The position numbers and the translations under genes are program-made. A stretch of DNA of 64,000 bases, taken from assembly GCF_030272615.1 (NCBI RefSeq), contig NC_081413.1, positions 103,066,239-103,130,238 on the forward strand, read 5' to 3'. Of the stretch, positions 11,788 through 23,307 are shown in pieces. The notes beneath the pieces are model-generated. The model saw only the letters and a program-made list of their open reading frames with translations, was not told the DNA's origin and did no database searches. Each line of letters begins with the position of its first letter. Within the stretch, counting starts at the first letter, position 1. Source of the DNA: Cryptomeria japonica. Taxonomy: Eukaryota > Streptophyta > Pinopsida > Cupressales > Cupressaceae.

Positions 11788-12282
11788 CGGGCCGTCGGAT
11801 CATCTCTTAAGTTGATCGGCTTTAAATCATCTGAAAAGTCTTTCGGGAGGGGTGGGCCCGCTGACTCACTATGAACACCTGGCGTCCAGTCACCTTCGGA
11901 GCCGACTTGTCACTTTTTCATTTGCTGAGAGAAAACCACGGGGCCACAATTTACTCTTGACAGCTATACCCACTAGGTCATCTCCTGACTGCGAACTGAC
12001 TCACCTCTGGGGCCCGCCTTTTAGCCTTTAATCTTGACCCGCTGACTGTTGTAACTTACGCCACGTGCTGCCATTTTACTCGCTATCATCAACCAGTTGG
12101 ACAGTCTATGTGGCATGCCATGTCATTTTCGCAACTTTGCCTAGCGAAATAACGTGAGCCATGGATCCACCCACGAGATGCACACTAGTTACTGGGCCCG
12201 ACAGCTTTAGGAGAAAAATATATGAGGTATAAATTTTTTGATTAATTAGCATGACCGCCTAGGCAAACAACAAGGGGGGACA

Positions 12283-12504
12283 CTTCCTACGACCCCACGA
12301 CCGATTACTTAAGTGAATAAAGTAACAAAAGATTAGAAACCAAAGGGTTTAAAACAAACACAAGAGGATCTAAAATCAAAAACCCTTAAACCCTTGAGGT
12401 CAAAAACAAAACTGAAGCATTTGAAACTGCACCCAATTCAAAAAATCAACAAACCATAGCCAATCATGGGAAAAGAAAAGCCCATTTTTAATCAGTGATA
12501 ATAG
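12283..12504. other. Flank between E LTR and chromovirus M
   Basis: About 220 bp of A-rich sequence with no reading frame or repeat that I can recognise. It may be ordinary flank or degraded element sequence. Confidence 0.4.
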
Positions 12505-15104
12505 GTAGCAAGGCAAGTGCAGGAGTTATTGGAACAAGGACTGATCAAGAAGAGCATCAGCCCATGTGCAGTCCTGATAGTGCTAGCATCAAAGAAGGGA
12601 GGCAAGTGGAGGCTTTGCACTGATTCAAGGGCAATCAATAGGATCACCATAAGGATCAAGGAGGGTGATGAGTGGAAGACTGATTTCAAAACCAGAGAGG
12701 GATTGTATGAATGGCTTGTGATGCCATTTGGACTCACCAATGCTCCAAGCACCTTCATGAGGTTGATGAATGAGGTGTTAAAAGACTTCACAGGCAGGTT
12801 TGTGGTGGTGTACCTAGATGACATTCTCATCTATAGCAGAACCAAAGAGGAGCACCTTGAGCATTTTAGGTTAATCTTAGAAAGGTTGCATGAAGAGAAG
12901 TTATCATCAACCTAGAGAAGTGTGACTTCTTGAAGCAAGAGCTGGTCTACTTAGTATTTGTGGTGTCTAAGGGAACCTTGAAGATGGATCCAAGAAAAGT
13001 GGAGGCAATCTTGAATTGGCCTACACCTAGAATAGGGACTGAAGTTAGGAGTTTCCATGGTTTAGCTCAATTCTATAGGAAGTTTGTGAGGAACTTCAGT
13101 GGCATATGTGCACTAGTCCTTGACACCATAAAAGGAGGCCTTAAAACTAAGTTTAAATGGACTGAGTAGGCTGACAAAGCATTTCAATTGTTGAAGCAAG
13201 AAGTAGCCACAAAACCTATCCTTCTCCTACCTACTTTTGACAAGCTATTCACATTGGAGTGTGATGCAAGTGGAATTGCAGTAGGGGGTGTATTGAGTCA
13301 AGAGGGAAGACCTGTGGCATTTTTCAGTGAGAAACTTAATGAAGCAAAGAAGAAGTACTCATCCTATGACCTAGAGTTGTATGCATTAGTCTAGTCTCTA
13401 AAAAAATGGAGGCATTACCTACTCCCAAAGGAATTTGTGGTGTTCACAGACAACCAAGCTTTGACTTACATTAACACTCAAGAGAAGCTTAGCAATAGAC
13501 ATCTAAAATGGATGGAATACCTCCAATCCTTCACCTTCACCATCAAGCATAAGAAGAGGCAACTCAACAAGGTGGCAGATGCTTTAAGCAGGAAGTTGTT
13601 GATAGTTCAAGAGTTGCAGTTGCAAAGCATAGGAATAGAAGGTTTCAAGGACCTCTATGAAGGAGATGAAGACTTCTCATCAGCTTACAAGGTTTGCAAG
13701 GAGTTTGAGAACCATTTCCATGGTGAGTATGCAAATTACACTCTCCAAAATGGTCTCTTGTTCAAAGGTAACCAGTTGTGCATGCCAAGAGGATCCATGA
13801 GGGAAAACCTCATCCAAGAGAAACACAATGGTAGTTTAAGTGGACACTTTGGAGTCAACAAAACCTTAGATTTAGTGCAGAGATACTACTATTGGCCCAA
13901 GTTGCCAAGAGATGTGTAGAGATATGTGGAGCAATGTGGTGTGTGTCAAAGAGCAAAAGGAGGATCAAGCAATGATGGTATCTATCAACCATTTCCGGTC
14001 CCAAATAGGCCTTGGGAATGTATAAGCATGGACTTTGTAGTAGGACTTCCCAAGACAAAGACAGGTATGGACAACATCTATGTGGTAGTAGATAGATTTT
14101 CCAAGAGCCATTTCATTCCATGTAAAACCACACATGATGCTAGCTATGTTGCACATCTTTTCTTTAAGGAGATTGTTAGGATTCATGGACTCCCTTTAAG
14201 CATTGTTTTAGATAGGGATAGCAAGTTCATGGGCCATTTTTGGCAAACATTATGGAGGAGACTTGGAACTAACCTCTCATTTAGCTCAGCTTACCATCCA
14301 TAGACAGATGGTCAAACTGAAGTTATCAATAGGGTGTTAGGCAATTTGTTGAGATGTTTAACTAAGGAGTATGGGAAGACATGGGATCTAATCATTCCTA
14401 AAGCAGAGTATGCATATAATGACAGTGTGAATACGACCACTGGAAGAATTCCTTTTGAGGTTGTCTATGGCAGACATCCAAGAGGAGTGTGTGAACTCAG
14501 GGAACTTGGTTCCATGGAGATGAAGAGTGGGCAAGCAGAGAACTTCAGTCAAACCATCAAGGAAGTCCAAGAGCAGGTTAAGAAAGCCATCCTTGAATCC
14601 ACTCAGAAACTAAAAGCCAAAATGGATGAAAAAAGGAGGGAAGTTCAATTCAAGGTGGGTGACTATGTGATGGTCCATTTGAGCAAAGCTAGGATGCAAA
14701 GTGGAAAGCCTACTAAACTGCAAATGAAGAGGGTAGCACCTTGTAGAATTCTGGCAAAATATGGTGAGAATGCCTATAAGGTTGACCTTCCTTCAGACTT
14801 AGCCATTTCACCAGTCTTCAATGTAGCTGATCTGATCATGTACAAGGGTGAGATAGCAGGGCAGACTGAGAACCAAGCCAAGCTACTACAAGACTTGGAT
14901 GTGAATACCTTACCTCAAGTGAAGCAGCCTATAGAAGAGGAGATTTTGGAGTCAAGGGTGAAGAAGTCTACTAGACACCAAGTCTACATGGAGCACTTGG
15001 TGAAATGGGTAGACCAACCAGTATCTGAAGCTACTTGGGTTGAAGAGAGCAAGTTCAAGAAGCTTGGCATTGAACTGGCTCTTCTCACTCCCCTAATTCC
15101 TTAG
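12505..15104 (+). pseudogene. Chromovirus M (Ty3/gypsy) pol: RT, RNase H, integrase, chromodomain
   Basis: The 5' end is truncated inside the reverse transcriptase at QELLEQGLI. The RT keeps [12 protein letters not shown] and the YLDD box (about 12808-12822), but lacks the block holding the first catalytic Asp. RNase H shows ECDASG, DLEL, FTDNQAL and ADALSR. The integrase zinc domain (GHFGVNKT, CGVCQRAKG) and the DDE residues (MDFVVGL, LDRDSKF, TDGQTEV) are present. A GPY/F-like region (about 14700-14850) follows, then a C-terminal chromodomain (about 14940-15070, HLVKWVDQPVSEATWVEE), which in this lineage directs insertion toward marked heterochromatin. One frameshift lies near 12905. In-frame stops lie near 13167, 13394, 13917 and 14301. 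Gag and protease are missing. Confidence 0.93.
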
Positions 15105-15107
15105 CTT

Positions 15108-15124
15108 GTTTTAGAGGGGGAGTA
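15108..15124 (+). promoter_or_regulatory. Polypurine tract of M
   Basis: TTTTAGAGGGGGAGTA, 4 nt past the pol stop and immediately before TGGTGCAGG. It is in the expected place for plus-strand DNA priming. Confidence 0.7.
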
Positions 15125-16690
15125 TGGTGCAGGAGCACCCTTCAAAGGACTCTCACCATTTTTTTTGTTTGTGTTCTTGCTTCTCTATGAAGCCATTGTA
15201 TATAAAATAAAAAGCCATGTGCTCATTGGTCCTAGTTAGGGTCCTAGTTGAGGTCTTAGGGTCATGAGTCAAATTGAGGATTTCTTGGAAATAGGGGGTA
15301 TGTGTGCATTTGAGGTGTTTAGGGGTCCCTCATAGCGTGGTGGTGTCCTTAGGTTGGCCCAATGTGGGTCTAGGAGTCAACAAAAGCAACATTGGGAAAG
15401 TTGCTCAAAAGTTGCATGACAACTTTTAAAAGTTGTCAGGCAACTTTTCCACCATGAGGTCAAAATATTTAATGTAGCATGGGAGACCATAATATGGGAA
15501 CACATACCAAGGAAAATGTAGTATAATTAATTGCAAACCCTAAGTTAATGGGTTGGATGTCAAACATTGTACAACCCAAGCAAAGTGACCTGACTGAGAC
15601 TGCAATTTTGTTGCCAGTCGGCACAAATGGAGTAAAGGAAGATTGTTAATGGATTGATTTACATGAAAAATTGTGTGGAGTGTCTTGTATGGTGTATTTA
15701 ATTTCATTGTGAGAAGCTAGATTAGGTTTTGATTTGTAAGTGAGGTGTGTTTGTAAATATTTTGTAAGTTGTCTTCTCACTGTCCAGTTTTGGACTGGTT
15801 TGTGCAAATGGAATCATGACTCCATTCCCCATTGTGGAACCACCATGAAACCATGGGGAATGAGAGTGCAGACCTTGTAATATACTACAAAGCAATCAGG
15901 GCCCTTGAAAATGCAGGGAGGCCATCAAAAGACCCAATCCTAGGCAAGACTGAACAATGCCCGGCTAGGAAGGGTTAAGTTGCAGAGGTCTTGGAGAGCA
16001 AGGAAGGTCGGAGGAGGAGGAACCCTTTGGAGGAGTTGTAGAGGGGTGAGTGAATCACCATTGGTGTGAAGGAGGAGCTTCCACCAATCTAGACAAGGTG
16101 GCAAGAGCACCAAACCTACACTGTGACCTTGGTAGGCCTAAAAACCCTCCTAAAAACCCTTAAAAACCTTAAAATCCACCTAGGGCAGTGTACGGACACT
16201 TGGAGGCCTAAAACCTGAAAAATCCTTGAGTCCTTTCCAAATTAATAGCAGGTCTTTTGGGAAGTTTCACAAGCAAGTGCATCATTTGTGAGAGTGAGCC
16301 CTAAAGGACCGAGTAGGAGGCCTAATTGGTCACAATCCTTGTAGCCCTATTTTGTAGGCAAAAAGACCAAATTTTGAAATCGGTAAGGGGTAGGAAGCTT
16401 GAAACCTCTTGGGGGCACATGAATGGGTGGAAAAACCATTTTTTTTACTTGACCTATCCTTGCTAAGACCTAGGAAGGTGTGGAACAAGCCTAACCCTTA
16501 TTGGCCTAAGTAAGGGTTCTTGAGTCTCATGAGTAGGTGAGACCTTAGGAGTAGCTTTTCAACTTGTTGGTGGGTGGATTGGGAAAGGTTAGGGGATTCC
16601 ACAAGAAGAGGAAGTCCTAGAGACCCTAGGGTGTGGTTAGAACACCTGGTGATCCAAGGAAAGGATCCATGAGCATAGACTAGGCTAGTC
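15125..16690 (+). mobile_element. 3' LTR of chromovirus M (right end approximate)
   Basis: It starts TGGTGCAGGAGCACCC directly after the polypurine tract and has a TATA-like TATATAAAATAAAA at about 15199-15212. I could not find a convincing CA end or a target duplication. The character of the sequence changes near 16690, so the end may be truncated there. No reading frame of note. Confidence 0.6.
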
Positions 16691-17169
16691 TATCCCAAAC
16701 CCCATCCCACCAGTGGGTCTGCTGCCCCCTACTCTCTCACTGGCTCTCTGCCTCCATATCCACCTAGCACATCCCTCCGCTGTCCCACCTATCTAGGAGA
16801 TGCTTTCTCCTCCTCTCCTCCATCCTCCACTGCCTTAGCACCACTAGCCCCCACACCAATAGCTCTAAGGGATCCACCCTCCCCTCTCTGTTGTTGTTTC
16901 CCCCCATCTGGTATCCTACTATTGCTAGCACCAGGATCACCTCCTATCCACCTAGGAACCACCTCTCTCTGTCCCTGTGCCTATCCCTGTACTTGTGCTT
17001 ATGCAGGGGCCTCATCCTCAACCTCCTCTATGAGAGGCGCATGCTCCACTGGATCTATAAATATAGGGAAGGGATGTCTCTGAAACCAATCCCTATACTA
17101 GGGCAATACCCCCGCATCTACAATATCCTCAAGATAGTCCCATTACTGTCACTACTATCCAACTAGCTC
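16691..17169. other. Pyrimidine-rich stretch next to the PMD pseudogene
   Basis: CT-rich sequence with no homology I recognise. On the minus strand it directly follows the plant-mobile-domain fragment and may be its decayed Pro/Ser-rich tail. Confidence 0.3.
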
Positions 17170-18160
17170 CTACATGTTCAATGCATATGACAACCTAGGG
17201 AACCATCCTTGTCTCTCCTCCTCACCATATTGAGCGTAGGCAATGAACTCCTGTGATATCCCCTCAGGCCTACCATACTGCCTCATAACCCTCAATACAA
17301 CAAAACACTCAATGATAGTCACCGATCCACCAATAAGAGGATGAGTCATGAACATATCTCTCCATTGTGCTCTCCAATCATCCCACAGCTCCAGACCCCT
17401 ATATGGTCTCCATACTACAATGATGAGATCATCAAGTTGTCGTCTCCAATACTCTATCTTGCCCAGATGGGGTTGAGTAACATATCCAAAATATCTATAT
17501 TCTCTAGCATCATCAACAATCGATCTACAAACTAGTATATGCTCCCATGCCCATATTTGAAGAACTAAGACTCCTGCTTCCATGCTCTTCCTATCCCTAC
17601 ATGCAACTTTGTGCATCTCGCGATACATGTGAGATAATAAGAAAGATCCCCACTCTAATCTCTCAAGCTCAGTCAATAGTCTCTCCAGCATCCTAGCTCA
17701 GCCACATAGAAAGCCCTGTTGTCCCCTGTCCATCATAATGAAACAACCAATGAAATCTGCTAATACACATGCTAGTAGAAACTGCTCACTATACCTAGCC
17801 ATCATACCATCCCAAGTGATAGCCCGCTCAAGAATGTCCTCATCGTGAAATATGCGTCTCAAGGCTAATATACCAGGTTGCTAATAAGAATCATAGTCAA
17901 CCTTATCCCCAACAAACAAAATCCTCAAAATCTTGTATACATCCTCTACTGTAATGGTCATCTCTCCAACTGGTAGATGAAAAGTGTTATTCTCTGAATG
18001 GAAATGCTCAACTAGTGCAGTAAGCATCTTGTGATTCACATGGATATCATACATCTCTAGAAGGTAATAAAGCCACACAAATCAATATGTGCTCTATCTA
18101 TATCTGATAGCTCACAGACTACCCTCATCGTCAGAGGATAGACACACCGAAACAAGATAT
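17170..18160 (-). pseudogene. Plant mobile domain (PMD/MAIN-like) protein fragment
   Basis: On the minus strand, pieces from about 18150 to 17170 read as one protein: CGF near the start, then LVEHFHSENNTFHLPVGEMT with TVEDVYKILRI (the PMD hallmark 'ThtFhlp-GEmtiTLeDv'), a helical region, LLSHMYREMH, then VLVLQIWAWEHI and VVWRPY, the typical PMD 'lLqlWawer' and WRPY boxes. Stops at about 17880 and 17696 break the frame. PMD proteins occur as host nuclear silencing factors (MAIN/MAIL) and as cargo in plant transposons. This copy sits in transposon-rich DNA and is probably the latter. The function is lost. Confidence 0.75.
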
Positions 18161-18199
18161 CTAGCAATCAAACCTACAAAAATCAAACTACAGAGCATT

Positions 18200-19841
18200 A
18201 GTAAGTCATCCAATTTGTGCTATGAAACATGTTAAACATCACACAAATCCAAATACACCAAATGCCAAATCAAATTTTCATGTTTTGACCCTTAAAAATA
18301 CTCATTGTTCCCCATACGAGTTTTCATAGTGTAAGAAGAAACTCGTACGAGACAGAATGCATGCCGAATGATAAAACATTCTCATATGACATATGGTATA
18401 ATCTTGCACGATAATATGGGCCATGAAGAAAACTTTCGTATGAGACATGGGATGACTCCACTTGACAAAATATATAGCCTAAAATGATAAAACACAAGAG
18501 GGATAGTTTGTCATATGACAGATAGTGTCTTATCACATGACAAAATGACACTAAATGATTTTTAATGACATAAAAAGAAAAAAACTCAATAAAATTTCAA
18601 AATTGATGAAATGTAAAGGCTTAAGATTGATCACTTACCGCTGTCTTGTAGTTATGTGGTCGGTTATGTCATCTCTGGTGCTTGAATCAATGCTCCTAGA
18701 TCAGAATGGCCATTTTTATTTGCACAAGGCTTTTCAAATTTCAAACTTGGAGAGATTAAAATGAATTGAAAATGACACTTGGACCCCTTATATAGCCAAA
18801 ACCCTAATTTTTCAACTTGCTTCGATGGACATGAAAACTGTACCCTAAGATAATTTGCCCATCCTGATTCCATTTTTGGGATTGAAATCGAAATCCGAGA
18901 TCATTCTCCTAGTCAATTTTGCACAACTTGAACCACTTAGCACTTTCATCAAATGCTCATTCTTTCTTCAACATAGCGTTCAATATCTCATAAATCAACG
19001 CTAAAACTTTAAATGATCCTTTGACTCAATCTTCATGCTCAAATAATTATCATCGCTAAGAATTGCCTAAAATCATGTACCCTCGCTATCTTTCGATTTC
19101 ACTCCCAAGGGGGCATACTGATGACCTTATGACTTCTCATCTCCAATGTCGAGAAATTTTTTAAATCTTCATCAAAAGTCAAGCAAAAAAATATTTTCAA
19201 GTAATAGAAAATAAAACAAGACCTTATTGCTAAGGGCATCTCAGCTTCATCACTTCATATCAAGTTGAGATCTCTCGATCATTTGAATCATATCAATCGC
19301 TAGGGGCATATCGGTTTCATCGCTTCAAATCAAGCTGATATTATCTTCATCTGAATCATTCTCTTAATGTTAATCTGTTTCATTGCTTCAAATCAAGCTG
19401 ATTATTCATTTAAACTCAATCAAAAGTTTAAAGAGTATCTTTGATCACACGCTCAATCTAAGCAGGTGTTCAGTTTCATCATATCAAATCAAGTTAGATA
19501 GTTTATATTCACCCATCATGTCTTGATCCATCAAGTTCAAGATCAGTTTTATCTTCAATTGATGTCTCTATTTCAATCAAGTTCTAGATCAGCAAAAGAT
19601 CTGCTTCTTGATCAATCAAGTTCAAGTTCGGTATCTTTTCTCTTCATTGGTCCTAGTTCAATCAAGTTTGGGATTGGTATCGCTTTAATCAACTATGTTC
19701 AGTTTCATCGCTTCAACATAATCTAAACACCTTGCTCTCCATTTGGTTCATGATCAATCAAGTTTAGAACTAGTATCTCCTAGACATCAACTATTCCTTG
19801 AACCAACGCGCTGCTCACACATTAATTCAAAGAGGGGCAAA
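18200..19841. other. Non-coding 3' region of a gypsy element with dispersed short repeats
   Basis: No supported gene. 18240-18560 has several CATACGAG/CTCGTACGAG-like boxes. 19230-19800 repeats a phrase of the type TTCATCGCTTCAAATCAAG and later TCAATCAAGTTCAAGATC about ten times with variation. A possible polypurine tract CCCAAGGGGGCAT lies at about 19105-19118, and the stretch ends in the tract before LTR P. Confidence 0.5.
19828..19841 (+). promoter_or_regulatory. Polypurine tract before LTR P
   Basis: TCAAAGAGGGGCAA lies immediately upstream of TGTAATACCC, a common start of plant gypsy LTRs. Confidence 0.6.
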
Positions 19842-20995
19842 TGTAATACCCTAAAATTGGTCATCTAAACCATGGGCCCCTAATCTCAACAACATCATGA
19901 AGGTCCTAACCAAAGGCATTTAAATCAATCTTGAGAACACATTTAATTAATTCTCTAACCATTAAATGTCACGTGGCAAATGAATCATTCTATATTAATT
20001 AAATCATTCCAGTAAATCATTTTGATCAATTATCCTATTTAATTTATTAAATATCCTAGCATATTTAATTAATTAATAAATTTGCCATTTAATCATTAAA
20101 AAGGAATTAATTTATTACAAAAGAGGAATTAATTACAAAGAAAGAGTTAAATTGAAAATAAAATAAAAGAATTGAATTGAGAGAGAAATCAAACTTGAGA
20201 TATTATTTCTTCTTCTAAATTGAGATAAATCAGAAAAGTAATTAAATTGAATTATTAGTCATTCTCTAAAATTGGAACTCAAAGCTTTTGATAAAAGAAG
20301 TCCAGTTGCATTGAAAAGACTCTTTTCTTGAATAAATTAAAGAATCACATGGAATCGCCTATTTTTATCTCAAGTGCATGGAATTAATTGAATTTTATCT
20401 CCAATGCAAACTCAAACTTATAATCTGAATGCATTTTAATCAAGCTATAATTGGAATCTATCTCAAGATTAACTGAATCTGAATTTTCAATTATTTCAAT
20501 TATCCTAAATTGTGCTTTTTCTTGAATAATCTCAAGCGCTCGTTGCTAATTAATCTTGACCGTTGGTCTCTCTTTTTAATTTCTATAAATTCAGCCTTCA
20601 TCTCTCATTCAAAACACCCTAGAGATTTAATGTTATTATGCAGTTTTTGCTCTAGAGTCATTGGAGATATTGTTTTTGAGATTATTGCATCTTAGTTTAT
20701 CTTTTTTGCATATTTAGTTCAATTATGATTGCCTGAATTCATTTAGCTTACTATTCATCCATCTAGCTTAAATCTTGCATCCATTTAGCTTAATATCATG
20801 CTCATATAGATTAAATCCTTCATCTTGGTGTAGTCTAGTCACTAGTATTGCTTATACAAATCTGAGAGCAAGTCTATACTTGCATATTTTAGAAGGCAAT
20901 GGGTCGATTTGTTATGGTTTTATTATTCATTCTTATATCTATCTAACCATACATTTAATGACTTAATTTAAGTGTTGTGTCTTACAACTTGCAGA
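19842..20995 (+). mobile_element. Gypsy LTR 'P' (right end approximate)
   Basis: It starts TGTAATACCCTAAAATTGG after a polypurine tract. A promoter-like TCTATAAATTCAGCC lies at about 20580-20594. The right boundary is not defined by a target duplication. I place it before the gag-like scrap that follows. Confidence 0.55.
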
Positions 20996-21029
20996 TACTT
21001 ATTCCAGTTTTCACACACACACTATCAAT

Positions 21030-21640
21030 GATGTTTCCTTAACAAATAATTGGGGTACATTAGACTTTATGCCTTCCATCAATGGGTATAAAATCCCTCA
21101 ATCTACAAAAGAAGCCTTGAAGGATCCTTGTGTGTCATTTATCCCAACTTCTTCTAAAAAAATCACACCTCTCCATGCAACATATGTCTTGATGATGATG
21201 AGGGATCTTTAGATTTTGATACTAGGAATTAACCCTCTCCTCTAGACATATCAACATCTATGCATGGACATAATGGATATGGTTTCGGATGTGTGCAACA
21301 AAGTTTTGATGGTCATGATAAATATACACCACACTTTTCCCAAGAATATTTATGTTTCCAAAATCCTCTTTTGTTGGCATCCCCTCCTCCATTGTCTAAT
21401 ACATCTATGTCTTCTTACAACTTCTCATCACAACAAGAGAGTATCTTGTATGAGCTTCTTAAAGCCAACTTGATTACTCTCCCTTAAAAGAATCAAAGAA
21501 AGAATAGTAAGAAAAATCAACATGATTCTTCTTTTTGCAAGTATCATCAAATCCCTAGCCATGCCACTAATGAATGCCATGATTTAGCAGATAAAATTCA
21601 AAAACTTATTGAACTGGTACCATTCAAATACAAGATGGAA
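21030..21640 (+). pseudogene. Gypsy gag C-terminal remnant with zinc knuckle
   Basis: Broken frames include WGTLDFMPSINGYKIPQ (about 21050) and, near 21533-21625, a knuckle of the gypsy CX2HX4HX4C type (CKYHQIPSHATNEC) followed by HDLADKIQKLIELV, the usual Tat/Athila-like continuation. Most of gag is missing and several stops interrupt it. It may be the start of the element whose 5' LTR is P. Confidence 0.55.
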
Positions 21641-21689
21641 ATAAGTTGGATTCTCATATTTTTCCTTTAGCATAATATTTAAGTTCCTA

Positions 21690-22624
21690 TTATATTGCTC
21701 CTCATTATATGACATTGGAGCTTACCTATTGGGGGCTCATTGTCATTCATGGTGGATATATGCTTGGGGGGAAAGAATAGCCTTTCAATCATTTTCTCTC
21801 ACCTTCCCTTTGTGAATTAGGGCCTTTATTAAGGATCTCTTATTGATTGTGGTGGCGTATATCCCTGTTGAGGGTCTCCTTCCTCTTATTGGAACAAGTA
21901 TCCCTAATAAGGATCTTATCCTTTCCTTATAAGTGCATATCCTTAATTGGATCTCTTCCTTAGTGTTGAAAGTCTATAATCATTCATCAAATTTTTCTCT
22001 TTATTGAGTAGTATCTTCTATAACAAACCCTTTTATATTGTGATATGCATCCCTGTTGAGGATCTTTTTCTTATTTTAGAAGAGTGTTCCTTTTATAGAT
22101 GATCTCTCTTTGGTGTTCTTGCATCCATGCTTAAGGAGAAATAATAATGTTTCAACTCTCTCTCTTTCTCTCCTTTTCTAAAGATTGCCTTCTTCCTTTA
22201 TTGAGTTGCACATTTCATAATTTTATGTTATTTTTTATGAGTGTGTGTGAATTCCTTGTTTCAAATGGTGCATCTTTTATGAATAATCTCTCCTAAACGA
22301 AACTGTGCAAACCTAAGAATCCACTTTGGAGAAGGTGTGTATTCTTAGTCCTCTTATTCTTCCAAGATGTCATATTTTTTTTCAAAGATCTCCTCTACTC
22401 TTGGAGGTAGATATATTTATGCAAATATCTATTCATTCTTTGTTAATTATACATCCCTCAAAAGGATACCTTTACACTTGTTGCAAGATATCTCTTTTAC
22501 AATTATCTCTTCCTTGCTTAAAGAAATAGGCCTACTCAAGAGTCTTTCTTTCTAGCTTGGAATGCATGCATTATTGATTAACATATATATCCTTGGTGTT
22601 GAAGGTGGGTATCCTTGTTTATGT
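21690..22624. repeat. Degenerate repeat field
   Basis: A phrase of the type TATCCCTGTTGAGGATCTC recurs at about 21860, 21900, 21945, 22045 and, weakly, up to 22560, separated by CT-rich sequence. No gene is supported. Confidence 0.45.
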
Positions 22625-22670
22625 CTTCCTTAAGACATCAACATAAGATTATGTTGACATCTTAAGGAAG
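22625..22670. repeat. 46-bp near-perfect hairpin
   Basis: Arms 22625-22646 (CTTCCTTAAGACATCAACAT plus AA) and 22649-22670 pair over 22 positions with two mismatches and a 2-nt loop. It ends in AAGGAAGGGG just before LTR Q. Confidence 0.85.
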
Positions 22671-22679
22671 GGGCATATA

Positions 22680-23307
22680 TGTAGCCTCCTAGTTGCACCT
22701 TTGACCATCAATTATCAACATGGGATTGTTGCATACTCATGTTTCATCCCTATTTTATCCATCATTTATGGGATTATGGCATCCTCATACTTAATCCTCA
22801 TTTCATCCATAATTCATGGGATTGTTGCATCCTCATGCTTCATCCTTATTTTATGCATCATTACATGTCTTAAACAGGTTAAAGCGCACTCAAAAATAGA
22901 GAAAAGACTCTTACACGAGGTTCTATACACTTGAAACCAGACATCACTTACACACACGCATGAGGATGGGTGGAACTAGCTAAAAATAGCTAGACTATTC
23001 TTACTCTCCTCCCCACATGGATCACCTAGATAAAAAACATCTAGAGGTTAGTTGTCCGTGTCCTTTCCCACCATGTATCACCTAGATAGAAACATTTAAG
23101 GGCAAGTAGTCCATGCCCTTTCTCATCATTCAAGTCTCATGTATCACCTGGATAAACATGTCTAGCATGTATTCATGTGCTCTCTTCTTCTTCTCATAAA
23201 CTCATAGTTTTGCTATTGATAGTTCATGGATGATGCTTGCTTTGCTCTTTTATGTGATTGCTTGTGTTCAAGAGATGGCATTTTCCAAGAATGATATTAG
23301 CTGTTGA
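22680..23307 (+). mobile_element. Gypsy LTR 'Q', left part (interrupted by element A)
   Basis: It starts TGTAGCCTCCTAG behind a polypurine-like AAGGAAGGGGCATATA. It contains about three ~48-bp copies of a CATGGGATTGTTGCATCCTC-type repeat (22705-22865) and three copies of a TATCACCTAGATA repeat (22995-23165). The LTR resumes after element A at 39478. The last five bases (GTTGA, 23303-23307) are the left copy of A's target duplication. Confidence 0.6.

Larger units (their letters stand above)
11434..11991. repeat. 279-bp tandem duplication in E LTR
   Basis: Two copies (11434-11712 and 11713-about 11991) align from ACGTGGA through the inverted-repeat cassette, a TATAAAGAACGAGC motif, GGGAGGGGTGGGCCCGCTGA and ACCACGGGGCC. 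They differ at scattered single bases. The end of the second copy is blurred after about 11965. Confidence 0.85.
6150..12282 (-). mobile_element. Element E putative 5' LTR, about 6.1 kb, containing a reading frame
   Basis: On the minus strand it begins TGTCCCCCCTTG (end 12282) and finishes CCACAACA (6150), four bases before the primer site. Its U5 side has a GTTATAAATGG TATA-like box near 7040-7053. Its distal side has GC-rich inverted-repeat cassettes. The same two end regions recur at 59396-61100 about 1.3 kb apart, without the intervening coding block, which supports reading 7148-10806 as coding sequence carried inside an LTR. The outer boundary (12282) rests on the TG...CA rule alone, because the matching 3' LTR is not in the window. 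Alternatively the coding block belongs to another element upstream. Confidence 0.55.

Noticed and set aside
15125-18160. Idea that the plant mobile domain is part of chromovirus M
   Set aside because: It lies outside M's 3' LTR start, on the opposite strand, with a change in sequence character near 16690.
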